Assembly: GCF_019059575.1 (NCBI RefSeq)
Contig: NW_024881698.1
Coordinates: 770,010 to 834,009 of the forward strand
Length of the DNA: 64,000 nucleotides
Reading direction: 5' to 3'
DNA from: Amphibalanus amphitrite
Taxonomy: Eukaryota > Arthropoda > Thecostraca > Balanomorpha > Balanidae
In this document: in pieces, positions 15,649 to 64,000 of the stretch
Layout of the letters: every line of letters begins with the position of its first letter
Position numbering within the stretch: the stretch's first letter is position 1
Notes under the pieces: generated by a model
Seen by the model: the letters and a program-made list of their open reading frames with translations, nothing else
Told to the model about the DNA's origin: nothing
Database searches by the model: none
Position numbers and translations under genes: made by a program

Positions 15649-16727
15649 TGGGGGCTGACTGACCAGAGCTGACTGGGGCCTGGGGAGGCTAGCCGAGGCC
15701 CCCAGAGGCTGACTGGGGCCGGGGACCGAATAGTGGGCCGAGTGTGGAGGTGAGAATACCATACATTGATTGAGTCCAAAACTATTGCTGAGCAAATGTT
15801 TGCCTTTGGGTAGAATCCATCTATTTTGGCGGTCTTCGCTCTCTGTGGGCCAAACCGTTTACCTGGAATCAAACATGAGGACATTTTATCGAAAATACTT
15901 CAAAAGAAACATCGTATGCGGTTTTCCGCGTTCCTGTAGCTCACGCTGTTGTTCACGATATTAATATGCCCGCTAGTTTGTGTAACACTGTCAAATGCGA
16001 GAAAACGCAGGGAAAAATTTACCTTTCGCTGCCTCCAGTGACCTTAGCTATTATAACCTAAGCAATAAATGACGTGTATGCTTCCGAAAGAACTTTGATA
16101 AAGACAGATATCGACTGCTTATTCTGCGTCTCTCCAGCCTACTTGTATTTCATTTTTTTCTAAGGAGATCGGCCGAAGTTGGTTGAGCCCCACACCCGGG
16201 CGCGGGTGAAGACAAAGCCAACTTCTCAAATATATTCATCGTGACACTGCATCTTAATTCTTATTTATTATCTATAACGCATCACGGCTGATGCGCATGG
16301 TTTTTCAGCTCATCTTTTACATCGAAATTGCCCTATCCTGCGCACCTAGTAATTTGATCGTGTGTATTGTTTTGGTGTTCGGTTTTGTGCCCTTTAATTA
16401 ATTGTAATCCGTGAAAGTTTTCATCAGCTAACGCCCGATGGAATGTTTCTCAGCGGTGAGCTGACCCCGTCTGTTCCCCAAATTACCCCCATTAGTCCCG
16501 CCCCCAGCTGCGGTTCTCAGCCCGGCCTGGGTGGCCGTCCGTGGGCCCCCAGAGGTGGGCCTGTGCCCGTGCCCGTGCGGTATGGAGGCGGAGGGGCAAG
16601 GAAGCGGACCTGCGGACGGCGAGCGCTCCCTCCCTGCCCACCCGGCCCGCGACAGCCTAATGACTCCATTACGACCTGGCCCGTGTCATTAGCTCGGCAA
16701 ACACGGGCGGGGCGGGCCACGGAGACG

Positions 16728-16930
16728 GCCGTCAGCGCAGTGAACTGAGTGCGTGTGATAGGGTCAGCGCAGTGAACTGAGCGGGCGGGATAGGGTTAGC
16801 GCAGTGAACTGAGCGGGCGGGATAGGGTCAGCGCAGTGAACTGGGCCGGCGGGATATCGGGTATCAGCGCAGTGAACTGAGCGGGCGGGATAGGGTCAGC
16901 GCCGCGGACCGAGTGCGTGTGATTTGGTCA
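16728..16930. repeat. About 33-bp tandem repeat, six units
   Basis: Core TCAGCGCAGTGAACTGAGCG followed by GGCGGGATAGGG. Confidence 0.85.
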
Positions 16931-16959
16931 GCTAAGCAGACTGTGTGACGCAGATAGCA

Positions 16960-17350
16960 GACCTCTCAGAAAGCAGACCTCCCAGAAAGCAGACCTCTCA
17001 GAAAGCAGAGAACTCTCGGACATCACACCGAGTGTCTGACAGGAGACTTCTGAACCAGCAGACCGCGTGTCTCAGACAGCAGACCGCGTGTCTCAGACAG
17101 CAGACCGCGTGTCTCAGGCAGCAGACCGCATGTCTCAGGCAGCAGACCGCGTGTCTCAGACAGCAGACCGCGTGTCTCAGGCAGCAGACCGCATGTCTCA
17201 GGCAGCAGACCGCGTGTCTCAGACAGCAGACAGTGAGCTCAGACTGCAGACAGAGTGTCTCAGACTGCAGACAGAGTGTCTCAGACAGCAGACAGAGTGA
17301 CTCAGACTGCAGACAGCGAGCTCAGACTGCAGACAGAGTGACTCAGAGTG
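16960..17350. repeat. 21-bp tandem repeat
   Basis: Units of CAGCAGACCGCGTGTCTCAGA type at 17050-17230, with a related CAGAAAGCAGACCTC run before and CTCAGACTGCAGACAGAGTG after. A 218-codon frame across it (repeating QQTACLR) is a period artefact. Confidence 0.88.
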
Positions 17351-17676
17351 TTTCAAAGTGTCTCAGACAGGACTGGCCCTGTCTCAGGGACAGTCAGTTG
17401 AAGTTCGTCAGGCCGGTTGTCAGGAGTAACCGCAAATGTCGGAGAGGCCGGCCGCAGAAACCACCCCGACGGAACCCACGCAGTGGCCAGCCAGCACCTC
17501 CCCGTGTGCTTTTTATCGTTTATTGCAGCCATGCTAATGACTTGTGTAGTCCCTTACCGGTAACGAGTGTGACATCCTCCGGCTACAAATGCGAGCTCTA
17601 GTCAGGGTATATTGAGTGAAGGGTAGGACGAACTTTGGTAGGAATTTCTAGTATAACTACTAGAAAACCTACTATA

Positions 17677-18480
17677 CCGGGTGGCCCAAAAAAAACGTTC
17701 CGAACTTTGGAGGCTTATATCTCAAATTCGAGCGCAAATAACGAGCCAAAATTTTCATCAAGTTTGCGTCACTCCTTTGCGCATTGGTATGCCAAATTAT
17801 AACACTGTAACATCATTTTCAAGCCAGCAATCTTATGTTGAACTAAGTAAGACGTTTTTGCTTTTTTTGCCGTTGTTGAACGGAAGTAATGATTGGCTTA
17901 GACGTACCATGTTAGAAAAAATACAAAAAAATAGAACAACGTGAATGATACCAGCGTGTGTGTTGCTATTTTAGATATTTTTGTCACACTTATGTGCCAA
18001 ATATTCAAATACTAAGCCAAAGTTGTGTTAATGGATGCCATTCGTTTCAACACAAGTCCTGTTTCGAGGCGAAGCCGAGTGGCACGGTGCATGGGTTACT
18101 GCTGATCGCCCTCCCTTCAAGAAGATCAAATAGTAAATCGACCGAATAAGGAAAAAAGCTAGAGGGAATGTGTTACCCTGAGGCCTGAACCACCAATGAG
18201 ACTAGTTGCCAGTAGCAGTCATGGCTGTAGGCCGTGGTGCCGAGATGGAAGTGGCCCGTTCACTCACATTTTTGGTAAACATCAGAGCAAAAAAGTGATT
18301 TTTACATGGCATGCTAGAAACACGAACCATTTAAAAAGTAATTGACCGAATAACATGAAAATCATACCATTCACTGAAAATATATGCCACATTGACTATT
18401 GGAAGTTTCAATGTTGTATCTTTTTAACTTTCTGAGAAATATTGATTTAAAATTGGGAACGTTTTTTCTGGGCCACCCGG
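17677..18480. mobile_element. 804-bp mariner-type MITE
   Basis: TA at 17675-17676 and 18481-18482; tips CCGGGTGGCCCA(A/G)AAAAAACG in inverted orientation over about 25 bp. The CCGGGTGGCCCA tip with a TA target is typical of mariner-like elements. The small frame at 17681-17944 shows no transposase motif. Confidence 0.78.
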
Positions 18481-18694
18481 TATGTGGTCGGGACTAGCAA
18501 AAAGTTAGTTCAATCTAGAATATGGTAGCGCTTATGGTTGGCAGTCCTGACGCGCACGTGACAATCATTTCTTTAATTTCTTAAATAACAGGTTTTAAGG
18601 GCCGATTAGTGGGCAGATACATTCAATTAGCTATTAATAATTGATTATGCAAACATTCAAGAATCTAATCATTTAATTCTAGCCAAAATCACGC

Positions 18695-18768
18695 GGCGCT
18701 CCCAGGATTCGAACTCACGACCCTCGGATCTGAAGCCCGATACGCTACCGACTGCGCTACCGAGGACC
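18695..18768 (-). tRNA. tRNA-like gene or pseudogene, anticodon UCA
   Basis: Minus strand, 74 nt: acceptor 5' GGTCCTC against GAGCGCC (one mismatch), D arm TAGCGCAGTCGGTAGCG, anticodon stem TCGGG/TCCGA with loop CTTCAGA (anticodon at 18733-18731), and TTCGAAT T-loop. The T stem pairs poorly (GTGAG against CCTGG). UCA would read UGA (suppressor or selenocysteine type); the loop resembles tRNA-Trp with CCA changed to UCA. The length is normal for a standard tRNA, not the long Sec form. A SINE-derived copy is the main alternative. Confidence 0.5.
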
Positions 18769-19661
18769 GCGAATCGACGGTCGGAGAGGCGGATCGCGGG
18801 TGCTGGCGTGCAGAGAAATCTTTACCCTGTACGCCGTAGAAGATCGGCTGGGTTTCGTGAAAAATGGTAGAGGAATTGTCGAAAGAAAATTCATCGATCT
18901 ATCATTTGAGACTAAGAACCATTGATTCCTTCAAAGGTTGACCGAGATATCGCTCGCCGAAAACAGGCCATTTAACATGTAAACCCTATGGGCTGGTAGG
19001 AAATGTACGCCGTGGAGCAGCAGTGCTACCAACTAACTTCGGCGGGGGCCGCGCTCTAGTAATGTCTAGTGGTCAAGAGTCAGAAGCTTTGCACAAAGGC
19101 CGTTTATTATAAGTTAAAAGCTGATAGATACGTATCTGTCATCTATGAGTGTTGTTTTAACGAAACTTTCTATCTTGATAGAATACATCACATTACAAGT
19201 GAAAAGGTGCGAGAGACATGGCATGAAGTGTCAACGAGCACATAAAAGATGAAAGAAGCATGTTGTGCGAGTGCATCCATGCGTGAGTGATAACACTCTG
19301 CATTGCAAATGTGAGCCGACAACACCAAAACCTTGGATATTTTGCCATTTCCCTAGGCTTGGTTTCCGTACACAGTAAGTGGACAGCAGGTGGTAACGTT
19401 ATCGCTGTGCCGGTCCGGCCGCACGGCTCTGAAATGTAGTCTCGTGTGTTGTGACGGCAGAGTTCCCTGTGAACCGATGACCGCGTCCTTTCCGTGGATA
19501 GCCATGGGCCGCGGCAGAGCGAACAGTAACGGGATGGGTAATTGTAATCTGTTCGCGTCTGCCCTGCTCACCGGTCGGCTTTGACGCGTCACCGCCGACA
19601 CCCTGAGATTTCCACTGGCCAGCCTCAATGAACAGATATCAACAGCTCATTAATTCGATAG
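18769..19661. other. No gene recognised between tRNA-like sequence and the cuticle gene 3' end
   Basis: Moderately AT-rich; short frames only. Confidence 0.4.
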
Positions 19662-19738
19662 TTTATTGCACGGGTGCCATGTCACAGACTGGCAAGTGTG
19701 ATCCAGCAGGTACCGCCACATTTTCATCTTGGTTTATT
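19662..19738 (-). terminator. Candidate polyadenylation signals of the CPAP1-type gene
   Basis: AATAAA on the minus strand at 19738-19733 and again at 19667-19662, about 400-470 bases after the stop codon. They are the first such hexamers I noticed downstream, so the 3' untranslated region probably ends near 19.65-19.71 kb. Confidence 0.4.
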
Positions 19739-20132
19739 GGGTACATTTAGTGCTCCAAAACAGCGGATAACTACCCAGAAACTCACTTACATAAACCAAA
19801 TATACCCATCCACTAACAACTGTCGCAAGGCTATGGATGATGGACAGAGACAGCTCCATGTTATATGAGTCTCGGCAGGTAGATATAATATATAGGCATT
19901 CGGGCAGTCCCGCGCTACAGAGCAGGGCCCGGCCGCCCCTGACTGGAGCGGAGGGCCGGGACACCACACCGGAGCACATCGACCGCCAGCGGTGCTCCCA
20001 CAACGGCCAGTACTCGCACACGGCCGTACCCTTATGCATTATGCAACAACAATAACGTTTTACGGCCGCCATTCTGCTCTCGCGGAATGGACGGACCACA
20101 AACAGCTTTAGCCGAAACGGCCCGGCGGTCCG

Positions 20133-61803
<41,671 letters not shown>

Positions 61804-62045
61804 GGCAGCCGCGCGGTGACTCAGCAGCACATTCCGACCTGTTCAACCACAGCAGCCCACTCTGCGTGCGTCCCGCCCCACAGTCACAATCCACGCTGCA
61901 CACAGTCCTCCTCCGTCCGAGACGAACCAAAGGACACCGCCCAGGTATGTGACACAGCACTCAGGGCTGTGTCCGAACGTGCAGAGAACCACGGCCACCG
62001 CCACCCGTCCCCGCGACCTCCGCTGCCGGTCTCGGGGCTTCTGTG

Positions 62046-62165
62046 GCGCGCGGCGCGCTGGTCTGACCGGGTCTGTCGCGCGCGGCGCGCTGGTCTGACC
62101 GGGTCTGTCGCGCGCGGTGCGCTGGTCTGACCGGGTCTGTCGCGCGCGGCGCGCTGGTCTGACCG
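62046..62165. repeat. 32-bp GC-rich tandem repeat upstream of exon 1
   Basis: Four units GCGCTGGTCTGACCGGGTCT with GTCGCGCGCGGC between, about 250-360 bp upstream of the start codon. Confidence 0.85.
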
Positions 62166-62369
62166 TCCGGTGCCGCCGCCGCCAGTGGAGATCGCCGAGC
62201 CGTCAGCTGCGCCGCCGCCGCCGCAGAAACAACTGCTGTCCGAGCCGGGCCGAGCCGAGCTGCACGTGCCGCCCCGGTGAAAAGCCGGCGACACGGAAAC
62301 AGCAGCCGCGCCGCCGGCGGCGAGACGACGGGCGCCCAGAGCGCCGGATGGCGCCGTCTGGGTCCGCCC

Positions 62370-62535
62370 CGGGTCCGGAGACAGGACGGTCTGGGTCCGT
62401 CCCGGGTCCGGACACAGGACGGTCTGGGTCTGTCCCGGGTCCGGACACAGGACGGTCTGGGTCCGCCCCGGGTCCGGATACAGGGCAGTTTGGGTCCGCC
62501 CCGGGTCCGGATACAGGGCATTTTGGGTCCGCCCA
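62370..62535. repeat. 33-bp tandem repeat upstream of exon 1
   Basis: Five units of GGGTCCGGACACAGGACGGT type. Confidence 0.85.
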
Positions 62536-62689
62536 CTGGCAGGGCTGTCTGAGCCTGCTCGTCAGACATTAGGTGATCTGTGCACGCCCATCAGGCTGTG
62601 TGGTTTCGCCCAAGGCGTTTCGCCATCAGTCTCTGTGTGTGGTTCCGTCCATATAACATTGTGTCATCTGTGTCCAGGACTTTGCAGTG

Positions 62690-63255
62690 TGAGTCGGTGT
62701 CCAGGAAACTGCGTGATCTGTGGTGAACACACTGACCTGTGTCCGGGACACTGTGTTGTCCGTGTCCGGAACACTAATATCTGTATCCAGGACACTGTGT
62801 GGTCTGTGTCCGGGTCACTGTGGTCCAGGATACCCTGTGGTCCGTGTCCAGGACACTGTGCGGTCTGTGTCCAGGACACTGTGTGGCCTGTGTCCGGGTC
62901 ACTGTGGTATGTGTCCAGGATACGCTGTGGTCCGTGTTCAGGACACTGTGCGGTCTGTGTCCAGGACACTGTTTGGTACGTGTTCAGGACACTGTGTGGT
63001 CTGTGTCACTGTGCTATAGGTATGTCCAGGATACTCTGTGGTACGTGTTCAGGACACTGTGCGGTATGTGTCCAGGACACTGTGCGGTCTGTGTCCAGGA
63101 CACTGTTTGGTACGTGTTCAGGACACTGTGTGGTCTGTGTCACTGTGCTATAGGTATGTCCAGGATACTCTGTGGTACGTGTTCAGGACACTGTGCGGTA
63201 TGTGTCCAGGACACTGTGCGGTCTGTGTCCAGGACACTGTGCGGTCCGTGTCCGC
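62690..63255. repeat. GTCCAGGACACTGTG minisatellite with higher-order unit
   Basis: About 23-bp units; a block of about 134 bp starting CTGTGTCACTGTGCTATAGG at 63001 is repeated at 63135. Confidence 0.85.
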
Positions 63256-64000
63256 CGCCGGGCTCAGGAGCGCTCGATATCTGTCTGACCAGCGCGGCCC
63301 AGGAGCGGGACACCCGACTTTCCATTGGTCATTAGTGATGACGTGTAGTGGAGAAATGGCACGGTGCTCGTCGTAGATATCGCCAAATTGCCACTGTCGT
63401 CAGTCGAGATAATGGTGAGCTCATCACTTACCGCTGACATGTCTGACATCACACAACTCTAGTTATGACACATGACAATCGCGCCATAACGCCCTGCGAA
63501 CACAACTGACACGCCCCCAAACCACGTCAATAAAAACTCGGAAGTTTATTGTGTTTGCGCATAATATGGTCGTTGTGCTGATACTTCACGTAATTCGAGA
63601 AAAATGTGTCACTTTAAGTAAAATGTATCCAAAATAAAATTTGTGAATACCTATCCCCGCATGCTCGATAATCCAATCCTACTATAGTTCGTTTTTTTTC
63701 AAAAGGACGCTGGCTCAAAGTTCAATATCGAAGCTCTCACGTGAGTTTTGGCAGCTTCAGTGTCTGGCCAAGAATTTCTTACCGAAAAAATAATCGATTT
63801 CAAATTGTGCACGGTAAGTAGCTGGAAACTGTTTCTTGAAAATGAACATACTATGATGACGTCACTGGTGGCAGCAGGCACCCAAATGTCCGTGCAATGG
63901 ACAAGTGTCAACGAATTTGGGTGAAACCTAGTTTTTCACTGTTGCCGAGCTTATAATCGAGTACACGTGCTTGTTCGAAAAACATACTTGAGCCACGTCC
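63256..64000. other. No gene recognised at right edge
   Basis: Unique-looking sequence without supportable features. Confidence 0.45.

Noticed and set aside
14847..15884. Pro/Ser-rich minus-strand frames in the 15-kb region
   Set aside because: They read the GGCTGACCGGGGC minisatellite; no signal peptide, domain or splice evidence.
62635..63335. Cysteine-rich frames (RTLCGLCPGHC...) resembling a metallothionein or keratin-associated protein
   Set aside because: Product of the GTCCAGGACACTGTG minisatellite; open in several frames and without gene structure.

Overview
The window is nuclear DNA of an animal, almost certainly an arthropod. The key evidence is a minus-strand gene, split into seven coding exons, that encodes one complete six-cysteine chitin-binding peritrophin-A (CBM14) domain of the CPAP1 cuticle-protein type. 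Spliceosomal GT-AG introns, P-superfamily, CR1-like, hAT-like, PIF/Harbinger-like and TTAA-type transposons and many minisatellites agree with this. A crustacean is plausible from the repeat-rich, moderately GC-rich character, but the sequence does not prove it. Nothing prokaryotic was seen.

Host gene. Coding exons (minus strand, 5' to 3') lie at 61803-61764, 38750-38671, 28278-27351, 25729-25623, 23407-23357, 23025-22930 and 21350-20133. All junctions agree in phase and give 839 residues: signal peptide, a long low-complexity arm, the CBM14 domain, and a 405-residue acidic/Ser/Pro/Gly tail. The gene covers about 41.7 kb, of which only 2.5 kb is coding. The rest is introns filled with transposons.

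Region by region. 1-19.6 kb lies downstream of the gene: a TAGGG/TAGTG array, a PIF/Harbinger-like element (3415-7498), GC-rich minisatellites, a TTAA-type element (about 9658-13090) carrying a TA-target element (10538-12565, itself holding a CR1/Jockey-like RT fragment) and a hAT MITE (12613-12874), a mariner-type MITE (17677-18480) and a tRNA-like sequence with a UCA anticodon. 19.6-28.3 kb carries exons 3-7; intron 6 holds a reversed TTAA element and intron 4 holds GACGTC palindrome arrays, a short MITE and a tRNA-derived SINE. 28.3-38.7 kb is intron 2: a 33-bp minisatellite abutting the exon 3 acceptor, then an 8.8-kb DNA transposon (29831-38606) with roughly 0.5-kb inverted repeats, a 4-bp target duplication and a broken transposase-like gene, which has itself received at least three further insertions. 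38.75-61.76 kb is intron 1: a CR1-like retrotransposon split by a 222-bp MITE, several TTAA and hAT elements, and a 12.8-kb P-superfamily transposon (47121-59878) with an apparently intact THAP-transposase gene. 61.8-64 kb contains the start of the gene and upstream minisatellites.

How the parts relate. The mobile elements can be ordered in time because target-site duplications are readable: for example P element, then a hAT-like insertion into its right inverted repeat, with a TTAA element lying inside that insertion. The TTAA elements are dense in AGGTCA half-sites and sit in the introns of a cuticle gene, so a regulatory effect is possible but unproven.
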